Assembly: GCF_030824455.1 (NCBI RefSeq)
Contig: NZ_JAVBXR010000010.1
Span: 104,394 to 168,393 of the forward strand
Reading direction: 5' to 3'
Source of the DNA: Desulfobulbus sp.
GTDB lineage: Bacteria > Desulfobacterota > Desulfobulbia > Desulfobulbales > Desulfobulbaceae
Length of the DNA stretch: 64,000 nt
Both the position numbers and the translations under genes were made by a program. The notes beneath the pieces were generated by a model, which had not been told where the DNA came from, ran no database searches, and saw nothing but the letters and a program-made list of their open reading frames with translations. Of the stretch, positions 28,458 through 37,839 are shown piece by piece; position 1 is the stretch's first letter; each line of letters begins with the position of its first letter.

Positions 28458-29309
28458 ATGCCCACCACTCAAGACGTGTATTACGTTTCCGGATCCACCG
28501 CCATCCTCGCCGAAGACATGGGCAAGGCCCTGCTGGCCCAGTTTCAGGAAATCCGTTTTCGTGAGGAAAAAATTCCCTTCATCTACACCCCCGACGACGC
28601 CCGCAAGGCGCTGGCCCACATTCTCCAGCAATCCGACGGCAGCCGGCCACTGGTTTTCTGCACCATCATGGATCAGGAAACCCGGGACGTCTTCAACTGT
28701 CCGGAAGTCAAATTTTTCGATATTTTCCTCAATACCCTGGAACTGCTGGAAAAAGCGCTGGACGCCAAAGCTCTGCGGGAGCCTGGGTATTCCCGCCATT
28801 TCACCATCTCCAGGATGGACAAGCGGGTCGACGCCATCCATTTTTCCCTGGAGCACGACGACGGCACCCGACCGGCGGAATACGATGAGGCCGAAATTAT
28901 TCTGATCGGCGTGTCCCGTTCCGGCAAAACCCCGGTCAGCATCTACCTGGCCACCCACATGGAATTAAAGGCCGCCAACTTTCCCCTGACCGACGACCAT
29001 CTCAACAAGCACGAACTGCCCAAGGAAATCGTCCGCAATCGCAAACGGGCGGTGGGGCTGACCTGCTCGCCCCTGTACCTGCACACCATTCGCGAAAAAC
29101 GCTACGCCGGCTCCACCTATGCAAGCCTGGCCAACTGCACCCGCGAACTGCAACAGGCCAAGCAACTCTACATGCAGCACAATCTCAAGGTGCTCAACGT
29201 GGAAGGACGCTCCATCGAGGAAATTGCGGTTCAAGCCATCCAGGCCATCGGTCTGGCGCGGAAGAGCCGACCGAACGCGCGCTCGCGCGACGTGTCCGGG
29301 CGATCCTGA
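28458..29309 (+). CDS. ppsR: PEP synthase regulatory protein (bifunctional kinase/pyrophosphorylase, DUF299)
   Basis: A 283-residue PpsR/RP-type protein that reversibly phosphorylates phosphoenolpyruvate synthase or pyruvate phosphate dikinase. The fold starts YYVSGSTAILAEDMGKALL, and the P-loop GVSRSGKT at residues 151-158 is followed by PVSIYLA and GLTCSPLYLHTIRE. Length matches the family (about 270-280). In a lactate/pyruvate-using anaerobe it would switch gluconeogenic PEP formation. The target kinase is not in this window. It starts 15 bases after the cytochrome stop. Confidence 0.93.
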   Translation: MPTTQDVYYVSGSTAILAEDMGKALLAQFQEIRFREEKIPFIYTPDDARKALAHILQQSDGSRPLVFCTIMDQETRDVFNCPEVKFFDIFLNTLELLEKALDAKALREPGYSRHFTISRMDKRVDAIHFSLEHDDGTRPAEYDEAEIILIGVSRSGKTPVSIYLATHMELKAANFPLTDDHLNKHELPKEIVRNRKRAVGLTCSPLYLHTIREKRYAGSTYASLANCTRELQQAKQLYMQHNLKVLNVEGRSIEEIAVQAIQAIGLARKSRPNARSRDVSGRS

Positions 29310-29885
29310 TGAGAGGCCGGCTGACGGCAATCTGACAGCCAGGCCGTGTCCTTGCGCCATCGCCGCAGGGGCGGCTCAGTCGGCATCGGCATGGATGCAA
29401 CCCCGCCCCGCGCCTCGAAGGGCGGAGTCCGCATTCTTTTCAATCCTGGCCCCTCTTTGTAGGACGGGCCGATTCAACCTTTCCTCGACCAAGCGCTTGT
29501 TGCGCAATCCATCTTCCGCAGACTCTTCTTGAAAACACAGGGAAGTTTTGCCGGTTCGCCTGACGCCTCCCGTGACGCAATCAAGCCCAAACCAGCGCAT
29601 TGTCTCTCTTGCGCTGGCCCGCTTTCCTTTGATCCCCAGATTTTGACGCATTGCTTGCTCTTCGCGGGCAAGTTTCGCGCCGCGTCCTTTCATCATCTGA
29701 CGACATTGCATCTTTGACGCGAGGCAGCATTCGTGCCGCTGTCTGTCGCTCCCCTCCTTGACCGTTTTCCCCTTTTCTGCTCCGGCGCTTGAAGCCATTC
29801 GGGGCTAATTGCAACCTGGCGTTACATATGAAATGTATTGTTTCAGTTCCATGACGCAACAGCTGCAGGTTTGACCGTATAGCTA
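29310..29885. other. Intergenic stretch upstream of the first fliD
   Basis: Nearly 0.6 kb with no supported gene on either strand, no clear terminator for ppsR and no obvious repeat. The last 30 bases lead into a sigma28-like promoter. Confidence 0.45.
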
Positions 29886-29913
29886 TAAAAAAGACGCTCA
29901 TAAAGGGCGATAA
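29886..29913 (+). promoter_or_regulatory. Candidate sigma28 (FliA) promoter of fliD, copy 1
   Basis: TAAA at 29886-29889, 16 bases, then GGCGATAA at 29906-29913 (consensus TAAA-N15/16-GCCGATAA). It lies 57 bases before the fliD start and has the same spacing as the candidates before both flagellins and the second flgK. Confidence 0.6.
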
Positions 29914-29970
29914 TCAATGTGAAACCATGCTCTGTCGAAAGGGGAAACACATGCAAAGGAGGTGAACGTC

Positions 29971-31257
29971 ATGTCGGTGACATTCTCAGGGTTGGCCAGC
30001 GGAATCGACACCGCCTCGATTGTCGAATCCATCATTGAGTTGGAGCGCACCCCCATCACCACGATGGAGGACACCCAGACATATCTGGAAACCAAGCTCG
30101 ACACCTACACCGAGTTCAACACCTTGCTCGACAGCTTTTACGCCTCGGTCACCGGGTTGAACAATGAAAACGATCTGAACTCGTTTGAGGTGACCAACAA
30201 CGGATCGGAGTATTTCACCGTCAGCACGACCAGTCTGGCCGACGCCGGGACCTATTCGGTGGAAATCGTCAGCCTCGCTCAGCAGCAAAAGGACGTCAGC
30301 AGTAACTATGTTGCCGATACCGACACCACCAGCTTGAGCGGTTCTCTGCAGATTGGAGAGGAGACCCTGGATTATGACGACGTCACTCTGAGCGAGCTGG
30401 TGGAGCTGGTCAACGACGGCGACTATGGCGTCACCGCCTCGCTGATCAATGACGGCACGGGCAGCGGATATCGCCTGATGCTGACCGCCGACACCGCCGG
30501 CGAGGAATTTGCGATCACCGGCACCGGCAGCATCGAGTTGGACACCGCAACCGACGGACACACGGTTGAAGCAACCAAGGCGCATCTGGTGGTGGACGGG
30601 ATCGATTATTACAGCGCAAGCAATACGGTGACCACCGCCATCAATGGGGCCACCATCACCTTGTTGGCGGAGAGTGATGACGGCGCCGACAACGTCACGC
30701 TTGAATCCGACGCCGAAAGCGTGATTTCCACCCAGGTGCAGGAGCTGGTGGACGCCTACAACGCGGTGAACACCTATATCAGCACCATTTCCGCATCCGA
30801 TTCCTCTTTAGGCAGCAGCATGAAAATGGTGCAACGCAACCTGCGAAGCTACCTGACCGACAGCACTTTTCTTTCGCTTGGCGTTGCCTCGGATTATGAA
30901 ACCGGAGAACTGACCTTTGATACAGACGTCTTCAGTGAAGCCTATGACGAAGATGCCGACGCGATCAAGATTGCTTTAGTGGGAGACGACGACAACGAGG
31001 GCATTATGAGCAGACTAGACGAATATTTGACGGATCAGCTTGACTCAACCAGCGGATTTTTAGTGACCAAGGAAACCACCATTGAAAAACAGATTTCGGA
31101 TCTGGATGATCGGATCAGTGCCCTGGAAACCCGACTGGAAAAGCGGCAGGAAATGCTGGAGGCCCAGTTTTCCGCCATGGAAACCCTGATTAGCAGTCTC
31201 AATTCGCAGGGCGATTATTTAACCAGCTTTTTTGAGGATTATAATTCGTCCTCCTGA
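29971..31257 (+). CDS. fliD: Flagellar filament capping protein FliD (copy 1)
   Basis: A 428-residue secreted cap protein that helps flagellin subunits fold at the filament tip. N-terminal FliD signature FSGLASGIDTASIVESIIELERTPI, acidic variable middle, and C-terminal heptad-rich coiled coil (EKQISDLDDRISALETRLEKR) ending in the family phrase EAQFSAMETLISSLNSQGDYL. The ATG at 29971 has AGGAGG eight bases upstream. It is separated from any flagellin and lies beside the first flgE-N-K-L cluster. It is noticeably more Asp/Glu-rich than copy 2. Confidence 0.92.
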   Translation: MSVTFSGLASGIDTASIVESIIELERTPITTMEDTQTYLETKLDTYTEFNTLLDSFYASVTGLNNENDLNSFEVTNNGSEYFTVSTTSLADAGTYSVEIVSLAQQQKDVSSNYVADTDTTSLSGSLQIGEETLDYDDVTLSELVELVNDGDYGVTASLINDGTGSGYRLMLTADTAGEEFAITGTGSIELDTATDGHTVEATKAHLVVDGIDYYSASNTVTTAINGATITLLAESDDGADNVTLESDAESVISTQVQELVDAYNAVNTYISTISASDSSLGSSMKMVQRNLRSYLTDSTFLSLGVASDYETGELTFDTDVFSEAYDEDADAIKIALVGDDDNEGIMSRLDEYLTDQLDSTSGFLVTKETTIEKQISDLDDRISALETRLEKRQEMLEAQFSAMETLISSLNSQGDYLTSFFEDYNSSS

Positions 31258-31691
31258 CCCGCTGCGATTGGTCAGAAGCAATGTTCACCCATGTTAACGC
31301 GGGGCGACGCCAGCGTCGTTGCCCCGCTGTTTGCGTTGCGCTCTCTGTTGCCGCCGCAACGATTGCATCCCCCCCATCTGTTGCCGCTTTGTTTGTAACG
31401 TTATTTTGCACAGCTTAACGATCACTTTACAGAACTTCTCGCAGCAGCTTCGTATAATTCTCTCAAGGTAATCGGCTTTTCACGCGCAAGCCTTTGTTTG
31501 CGGCCTCTCCCGATTTACCTAACTTTTCCAAGCCTTGACCTTCTCTTAACAGTGCACAGTGAACCTATGGCCGATACAAGAGAGGGCGCTGCGGTCGGCG
31601 CTGAACCGCCTCGGCGCGTTGTTTGTCTCTGGGCGTAGTTCTTGAAAAGTCTCTCTAACATAAGCGTAAGCGCAACTCTGGTCCTCCCGCC
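31258..31691. other. Intergenic stretch after fliD copy 1
   Basis: About 430 bases without a gene. A GC-rich hairpin at 31299-31327 (GCGGGGC/GCCCCGC with an inner GACG/CGTC) may be a weak terminator, although only TGTTTGCGTT follows. The right half presumably holds the promoter of the response regulator. Confidence 0.4.
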
Positions 31692-32402
31692 ATGTCCCAC
31701 CCTTTGCCTCACAAGGAACCCGGCCGTTCCATTATTGTACTCACCGACAACGAACAAGGCGCCAGGCCCCTGGTCGACGCCCTGGTCCGAGAAGATTTTA
31801 CCGTCCGGCTGCGGGAAAGGCGCCTCGTCTCTTCCGATGGCTACACGCCCAAGGAAGCCGACCTGCTGATCGTTGATTCGGGTAGATTCTCCCTGGAAGA
31901 GCTGTCGACCTTTCCGCGTATTCGTTCGGTCTACACCGGCCTGCTGATGCTGCTGATCGACGACATCGACGAGATGCTGCAGGTGCTGCTCTATGAACAG
32001 GGGGTGGACGATCTGCTGGTCAAGCCGGTGAATCATCTGTTGATGCTGGCCCGCATCCGCGCCTTGCTGCGGCGCAACGATCAGCGCACCGCCCCGGCCA
32101 ATCTTCTCTTCAACGGCCTGGAGATCAACAGTGGTCTGCGCCGCGCCGCCTACCTGGGCGAAGAATTGCCTTTTACCTCTCGGGAATTCGATCTGCTCTG
32201 GCATTTGGCCAAAAACGCCTGCACCACCCTGGATCGCGACCAACTTTACAAGGCGGTGTTTGGCATCGAGTACAACGGCTATGACCGCTCCATCGACATG
32301 TACATCGCCCGCATCCGATCCAAGATGGCCCCGTATCCCAACCTGGCCCCGATGATCAAAACTGTGCGCGGTTCCGGCTATCTGTTTGCCGCCGAACATT
32401 GA
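31692..32402 (+). CDS. Orphan OmpR/PhoB-type response regulator with atypical receiver
   Basis: A 236-residue protein with an N-terminal receiver (about residues 12-125) and a C-terminal winged-helix DNA-binding domain (from LLFNGLEINSGLRRA to VRGSGYLFAA). The phospho-acceptor Asp (LLIVDSG) and the conserved Lys (LLVKPV) are present. The N-terminal acidic pair is reduced to one Asp (LTDNE), and the usual switch Thr/Ser is replaced in LLMLLIDD. No histidine kinase is adjacent. It lies between fliD and flgE, so a role in controlling these flagellar genes is plausible. A strong terminator follows about 100 bases later. Confidence 0.85.
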   Translation: MSHPLPHKEPGRSIIVLTDNEQGARPLVDALVREDFTVRLRERRLVSSDGYTPKEADLLIVDSGRFSLEELSTFPRIRSVYTGLLMLLIDDIDEMLQVLLYEQGVDDLLVKPVNHLLMLARIRALLRRNDQRTAPANLLFNGLEINSGLRRAAYLGEELPFTSREFDLLWHLAKNACTTLDRDQLYKAVFGIEYNGYDRSIDMYIARIRSKMAPYPNLAPMIKTVRGSGYLFAAEH

Positions 32403-32502
32403 GCCTTTGTTGCCTCCTGCGTCCCTCCCTCGTCTTCCATTCCTCGCCCAAGGAGCCGTTGATTTCGCCATAGTTTGAACAAACGTCCGTTTTGAAGCGC
32501 TG

Positions 32503-32537
32503 CGGCAACCCTGCTTTTTGGGTTGCCGTTTTTTTTT
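32503..32537 (+). terminator. Intrinsic terminator downstream of the response regulator
   Basis: A 9-bp perfect stem CGGCAACCC (32503-32511) / GGGTTGCCG (32520-32528) followed by nine T. Confidence 0.9.
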
Positions 32538-32600
32538 GCCCGTGTCGGCGCAGGTTTCGACATGCTGTTACACATGCAGACTATTAAGACGAAAATTCAG

Positions 32601-32622
32601 CGTAACATTAATTAACGTTACG
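32601..32622. promoter_or_regulatory. Near-perfect 22-bp palindrome upstream of flgE
   Basis: CGTAAC at the left, GTTACG at the right and an A+T-rich centre containing TTAATTAA. Ten of eleven base pairs are complementary. It lies ten bases upstream of a sigma28-like -35 element and is a good candidate operator for a dimeric regulator. Confidence 0.5.
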
Positions 32623-32631
32623 TAATTGCAA

Positions 32632-32660
32632 TAAAAATGGCAGTGCTCTCTGGTCGATAA
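32632..32660 (+). promoter_or_regulatory. Candidate sigma28 promoter of flgE-flgN-flgK-flgL
   Basis: TAAA at 32632-32635, 17 bases, then GTCGATAA at 32653-32660. Spacing is one base longer than in the other four candidates. It would leave a leader of about 195 bases before flgE. Confidence 0.4.
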
Positions 32661-32861
32661 CCATTGCAGAGAGACCCAGGCGCTCACCGTAGCGAGTGCT
32701 GGTCTCTTGGCTCAGGTTGTTGCTCTCCAGGACGGAGAGCGTTGCTGCACGGACGCGCTTACGGTCAACGTTTTTCGTTGACCACGTCATTGGAACTGAC
32801 GCCGAAAATCGGTATCCCGGCACGGGAAGCCGACAGCGGGCATCGTTTCATCGGAGGGGAA

Positions 32862-34115
32862 ATGGGACTTTCCAGCGCGCTCTATACAGCGATCAGCGGT
32901 CTGCAAGGCAACTCGCAGGCGATGACCGTCACCGGCAACAACATTGCCAACAGCAACACCACAGGATTCAAAAGCAGTTCAACTGTTTTTTCCGATTTGC
33001 TCGCCGCCAACATCGCCAGTTCCAGCGGCAACTCCCAAGTTGGGCGCGGTTCCCAGGTGCAGACGGTGCAGACCAACTACAGCCAGGGCGGATTTGAGTC
33101 CACGGACAGCGGCACCGACATCGCCATTGAGGGCAGCGGTTTTTTTATCGTCAGCGATCCGCTCAGCGCCACCAATCTCTATACCCGCAACGGTAATTTC
33201 GATTTTGACGACGAAGGCTACCTGGTCACGGCCGACGGCTACCGGGTTCAGGGGTCTTCCTACAACGCCGACGGACTGCTGGCCAGCGGCAATCTCAGCG
33301 ACATCCAGGTGGATCTGGTTTCTCAGATTGAGGCTAAGCAAACCGAAAACGTCACCCTGCAAACCAATCTCGACTCCAATTCCGACGTCCTGTCCACCTT
33401 TTCCATCACCTCGCCTGAAGACACCTCCAACTACGCCACCACCACCACCGTCTACGATTCGCTGGGAACCTCCCATCTGCTCACCTGCTATTTTTCCAAA
33501 ACCGCCGATCAGGAGTGGGATTGGCATCTGACTGTGGACGGCGACGACGTGGGCGGCACCGCCGGCGTTTTACAGGAAATAGGTTCCGGGACCCTGGAGT
33601 TTGACGCCGACGGCAATCTCGTGACCGGCGCTTCCGCCACCATTTCGTCAATCACCTGGGACAACGGTTCGGCAGCGCAAAACCTGACCTATGCCTTTGA
33701 CACCACCCAGTTTGACAGCGACTCCACCGTGTTTTCCCAGGACCAGGACGGCTATGCCTCGGGCGAGGTCACCGACGTCGACATTGCCGCCGACGGCACG
33801 GTGAGCGCCGTCTACTCCAACGGCGAGACCATCCCGGTGGCGATGATTTCGTTGGCCACCTTTATCAACCCCAATGGCCTGGACGCGGCTGGCAGCAGTC
33901 TCTATTCGCAGACCGGGGAATCGGGATCGCCGACCATCGGCTATCCCGGCTCATCGCAGGGCACGTTGATCACCCAGGCGCTGGAGCTTTCCAACGTCGA
34001 TCTGGCCACGGAATTTGTTGATTTGATCACCATTCAGAACGGCTACACCGCCAACTCCCGGGTGATCACCACCACCGACGAAATGCTGCAGGAACTGCTC
34101 AATCTTAAACGATAA
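32862..34115 (+). CDS. flgE: Flagellar hook protein FlgE
   Basis: A 417-residue hook subunit exported by the flagellar type III system. The N-terminal rod/hook signature SALYTAISGLQGNSQAMTVT is followed by GNNIANSNTTGFK. The FlgE core includes IEGSGFFIVSD and LYTRNGNFDFDDEGYLV, and the C-terminal D0 helix is ELSNVDLATEFVDLITIQNG. The start at 32862 is fixed by GGAGGGG just upstream; the open frame extends about 200 bases further without support. It is the first gene of flgE-flgN-flgK-flgL. The middle is rich in Asp, Ser and Thr. Confidence 0.95.
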   Translation: MGLSSALYTAISGLQGNSQAMTVTGNNIANSNTTGFKSSSTVFSDLLAANIASSSGNSQVGRGSQVQTVQTNYSQGGFESTDSGTDIAIEGSGFFIVSDPLSATNLYTRNGNFDFDDEGYLVTADGYRVQGSSYNADGLLASGNLSDIQVDLVSQIEAKQTENVTLQTNLDSNSDVLSTFSITSPEDTSNYATTTTVYDSLGTSHLLTCYFSKTADQEWDWHLTVDGDDVGGTAGVLQEIGSGTLEFDADGNLVTGASATISSITWDNGSAAQNLTYAFDTTQFDSDSTVFSQDQDGYASGEVTDVDIAADGTVSAVYSNGETIPVAMISLATFINPNGLDAAGSSLYSQTGESGSPTIGYPGSSQGTLITQALELSNVDLATEFVDLITIQNGYTANSRVITTTDEMLQELLNLKR

Positions 34116-34133
34116 AACCGGAGCTAGCGGATC

Positions 34134-34499
34134 ATGAACAGAAACAAGGACAACACGCCTCTCAACACCCGCCTCCAAGCTTTGAACACGCTGCTGGTCC
34201 GGGAGCGCCAGGCCATTACCCACTTGCGGATGGGCCAACTGGACGACATTCAGCAGGAGAAAACCCAATTGCTCAAAGCGCTGCATCAGCCTGGGCAGGC
34301 CGTCGACGACGAAAGCGCGGGCTTGATCAACACCATCAAGGTCAACAACGAACGCAACCGGATGTTGCTGGAATCGGGGTTGCAACTGATCCGCCGTCTG
34401 CAAGACAACGTCTTTCGTCGCCTGGCCCTGACCTATGCCGCTCATGGCCGTTCGCTGGCCATCGGCGCCGGCCCCCGTCTGCTGAATAGGAGCGTCTGA
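34134..34499 (+). CDS. flgN: FlgN-like export chaperone
   Basis: A 121-residue all-helical protein (NTRLQALNTLLVRERQAI, then ESGLQLIRRLQDNVF) lying between flgE and flgK, where FlgN, the chaperone for FlgK and FlgL, is normally found. Sequence conservation in this family is low, so the call rests on size, predicted helices and position. It is 18 bases after flgE and two bases before the flgK start. Confidence 0.65.
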   Translation: MNRNKDNTPLNTRLQALNTLLVRERQAITHLRMGQLDDIQQEKTQLLKALHQPGQAVDDESAGLINTIKVNNERNRMLLESGLQLIRRLQDNVFRRLALTYAAHGRSLAIGAGPRLLNRSV

Positions 34500-34501
34500 C
34501 C

Positions 34502-35896
34502 GTGGGTCTGATCACCTCGCTGTATACTGGAGCCAGCGGCATTTTTACCAGCCAGACTGCGGTCCAGATCACCGGCAACAACATTGCCAACGCCGGCACG
34601 ACCGGATATTCGCGTCAGGTCGCCAACGTCAACAGCACCACGCCGCTCACTCAAGGCGGGTTGACCTACGGCACCGGCAGTTCGGTGGATTCGATTGACC
34701 GGGCCAGCGACGGCTTCATCACCAAGCAGTTGGTTGCCCAGAGCGCCACCTACGGCGAGTACGAGGCGGCCAGCACGCCGCTTGCCGATATTGAACAGAT
34801 TCTTGACATCAGCGATTCGAGCCTTGCCGGCGACATCGACAGTTTTTTCGACGCCTGGGAAGAACTGAGCACCAACCCCTCCGGCACAGCGGAGCGGCAA
34901 CAGGTGGTCCAGGAGGCGGGCGATCTGGCCCTGCATTTTCAGCAGATCGACCAGCAGTTGGCCGATGTGGTCGACAGCATCAACACCAGCGTCGAGTCAA
35001 CCATTCCGGATCTCAACGACCAACTGCAACAGATCGCCAACCTCAACCAGTCGATTATGCAGACCGAGCTGGCCGGCGGCGACGCCAACACCCTGCGCGA
35101 TGAGCGCGATCTGCTGGTGCAGCAGGTGAGCGAAACCTGTGGCGCCGCCAGCTACAACGACGACAATGGCATGGTCTGTCTGCAGCTGCAAAATGGCCTG
35201 CCGTTGGTTACCGGCAATGTGGCGTCCTCGTTTTCCACAAGCAAGGTCGACGGCCTGACCCAGATCAGTCTCACCAGCGGCGCCACCACGTTTGCCCTTG
35301 ATCACGAGGATTTCGGCGGCGAACTCAAGGGGTGGCTTGAGGTCCGGGACGTTACGATCCCTGAATTTCAGAGCGACATCGACCGGTTGGCGTACACCAT
35401 CGCCACCGACGTCAACAGCCTGATTGCAACCAGCAGCGGCATTGATCAGAACGGCGATCCTGCGGGAGATTTGTTCACCCTGACGGCTCCAACCGACCCC
35501 CTGGCCGACGCCTGGGACGGTGCGGCCGCCTCCATCGCGGTCGATTTCGACGATCCGGCCCTGATCGCCGCCGGCGTCACAGGAACCACCGCCGACAACA
35601 GCTTGAGCATTGACATGGCGGCCCTGCGCGAGACCACCAGCATCGACGGCGCAACCTACAGCGAAGAATACGCCCGCATCGCCGCCAACGCCGGTTTGAT
35701 GGTGAGCAGCAATGAACAGCGGCTGAGCGCCAGCTCCGACCTGATGGATGAACTCAGCGCTAAACGCGATTCGGTTTCCGGCGTGTCCACCGACCAGGAG
35801 ATGGTGCTGCTGATCCAGTACCAGTCCGGGTATGAAGCCGCCTCCAACTATATTTCCGTGGTCAAGGAAATGCTCGACACCCTGCTGCAAATGTGA
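34502..35896 (+). CDS. flgK: Flagellar hook-filament junction protein FlgK (HAP1), copy 1
   Basis: A 464-residue junction protein with the N-terminal signature YTGASGIFTSQTAVQITG then GNNIANAGTTGYSRQ, and the FlgK middle FFDAWEELSTNPSGTAERQQV. The C-terminal helix is DQEMVLLIQYQSGYEAASNY ending in MLDTLLQM. It begins with GTG at 34502, with AGGAG about ten bases upstream. A second flgK (62401-63798, minus strand) encodes a protein of almost the same length but a divergent middle. Confidence 0.94.
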   Translation: MGLITSLYTGASGIFTSQTAVQITGNNIANAGTTGYSRQVANVNSTTPLTQGGLTYGTGSSVDSIDRASDGFITKQLVAQSATYGEYEAASTPLADIEQILDISDSSLAGDIDSFFDAWEELSTNPSGTAERQQVVQEAGDLALHFQQIDQQLADVVDSINTSVESTIPDLNDQLQQIANLNQSIMQTELAGGDANTLRDERDLLVQQVSETCGAASYNDDNGMVCLQLQNGLPLVTGNVASSFSTSKVDGLTQISLTSGATTFALDHEDFGGELKGWLEVRDVTIPEFQSDIDRLAYTIATDVNSLIATSSGIDQNGDPAGDLFTLTAPTDPLADAWDGAAASIAVDFDDPALIAAGVTGTTADNSLSIDMAALRETTSIDGATYSEEYARIAANAGLMVSSNEQRLSASSDLMDELSAKRDSVSGVSTDQEMVLLIQYQSGYEAASNYISVVKEMLDTLLQM

Positions 35897-35904
35897 GGTT
35901 TGCC

Positions 35905-36783
35905 ATGATAATCACCAGAAACGCCACCACCTATCGCTCCCTGCAAGCCAATCTGAGCACGACGTCGACAACCCTGAATCAGTTGTACATCAAATCTTCG
36001 ACCGGCGAGGAGGTGGCTAAGGCCTCGGACAATCCCTCGGCGGTGGGTTCCATCGTCAGTTGCCGCTCGGATTTGGTTAAGGGCGAGCGCTATGTCGAAA
36101 ACTGCAAACATGTGCAGGACAACCTTTCCACCTCGGAGATCTACCTCAATTCTGTGGAGGAATTGATGACCAGGGCCAAGGAGATTGCAGTGGCCGGGGC
36201 CAACGACAGCTTGTCGGCATCGGACAAGGCCACCTATGCCGACGAGGTCAGTCAGTTGCAGGACGAACTGCTTGATTTGGCCAACACCCAGGTCGCCGGC
36301 AAATACCTGTTTGCCGGCTACAACGATCAAACCCTGCCTTTTTCAGGCACTCCGGTTGTCTACAACGGCACCAGCGATCATCAGATGATTGAGATTAGCC
36401 CGGGCGCCACTGTCGCCAAAAACATCGCCGGCGAAGAACTGTTCATGAGTCCGGTCAACCTGTTTACCGCCTTGGAGGACCTCCAAACCGCCCTGGCCAG
36501 CGGCGACAGCGCCAATGTTTCCGCTCAGCTGACCCCTTTGGAGGATGCGGCCGATCAGGTTCGGACCCAGCAGAGTTCGCTGGGCAACACCAGCGCCCGC
36601 ATGGACGACATGGTCAGCATGCACGAAAATGCGCTGCTGCAGGTGGAATCCACCCTTTCCCGACACCAGGATGCGGATCTTACAGAGGTGCTGTCCGAGA
36701 TCGCCAAAATGGAGCTGTCGCTGGAGGCCACCATGCAGGTTACCGCTAGGGTGTCGTCTTTGAGCCTGATGGATTATCTGTAA
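35905..36783 (+). CDS. flgL: Flagellar hook-filament junction protein FlgL (HAP3), copy 1
   Basis: A 292-residue flagellin-like junction protein. N-terminal ITRNATTYRSLQANLSTTST, the KASDNPSAVGSI segment, and the VAGKYLFAGYNDQTLPF loop shared by FlgL proteins; the C-terminal helix ends in SSLSLMDYL. The ATG at 35905 has TGAGG six bases upstream, overlapping the flgK stop region. It is last in the flgE-N-K-L unit, and no strong terminator is evident after it. Copy 2 lies at 61414-62397. Confidence 0.93.
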   Translation: MIITRNATTYRSLQANLSTTSTTLNQLYIKSSTGEEVAKASDNPSAVGSIVSCRSDLVKGERYVENCKHVQDNLSTSEIYLNSVEELMTRAKEIAVAGANDSLSASDKATYADEVSQLQDELLDLANTQVAGKYLFAGYNDQTLPFSGTPVVYNGTSDHQMIEISPGATVAKNIAGEELFMSPVNLFTALEDLQTALASGDSANVSAQLTPLEDAADQVRTQQSSLGNTSARMDDMVSMHENALLQVESTLSRHQDADLTEVLSEIAKMELSLEATMQVTARVSSLSLMDYL

Positions 36784-37150
36784 CTACTTTTGAATTGGTG
36801 GAAAACACCGTATCTTTCAATCCCGGCAAGGGGCCGGTCGCGCAGGTCGCGACGACTGATTGACCGCCTCAATGCCGTCTGCCGTCGTGCTCGCTGCCGC
36901 TTCAGGCGGGGGCAATTTTGTTGTTTTTCTTCGATTCCTTCCCATTGTGTCATACTTGGCGCGTCTTCTTTTGTCGCTGTGGTTCATAATCGGCGGCCAT
37001 TCTTCCTTTTTGCATATTTTTAAACATATTTGTAAATTATATTTAAAAAAAATTACAACACTGCGCCGTGACTGATGTGGCTTGTGCCGGGAAATGGCGT
37101 TTGTTTATATATGTGTATGAAATAATGAGTTTTTAATTTTAACTCTAAAA
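36784..37150. other. A+T-rich intergenic region between flgL and the glnK promoter
   Basis: About 370 bases with no gene. The right part (36990-37150) is strongly A+T-rich, with TTTAAACATATTTGTAAATTA-like tracts. That suits upstream activator or IHF binding before a sigma54 promoter, but no specific NtrC site is obvious. Confidence 0.4.
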
Positions 37151-37166
37151 TGGCGCCGCCATTGCT
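37151..37166 (+). promoter_or_regulatory. Candidate sigma54 promoter of glnK-amtB
   Basis: TGGCGCC-GCCA-TTGCT matches the -24/-12 consensus TGGCAYR-N4-TTGCW with correct spacing and one mismatch. It is about 318 bases upstream of glnK. Nitrogen-limited, NtrC-dependent expression is usual for this gene pair. Confidence 0.6.
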
Positions 37167-37480
37167 TTTGTCAAAGCATGCTACATACCATCCCTGCACC
37201 ATGGGTTGCATGCAGAACAACAACAGCAAACAGGGGGAGACGAAAAAGCAAAAACGGTTCAGGGATGTTTGCCGGTTGCGGGAGACCAGGGGGTAACCCG
37301 GACAGGCATTGCCAGCGATGCTGGGAAATTTTGTGAAATCGGGAGCGGAACCAATGGGGCAATGGTTGTCCCGCAGCGCCTGCTTCTGGTTTCATCGACA
37401 AGTGTATCGGGTTGTGCCGATAAAAGTTTCAACCATTATGGCAGGGCGGAGACGCTGAACAGTTGCCAAAAAAGGAGTGA

Positions 37481-37822
<342 letters not shown>

Positions 37823-37839
37823 TTCAAAAGGAGCCATCC

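Noticed and set aside
37416..37423. GCCGATAA box upstream of glnK resembling a sigma28 -10
   Set aside because: No TAAA at the required distance upstream, and glnK is not a flagellar gene; it was taken as chance.
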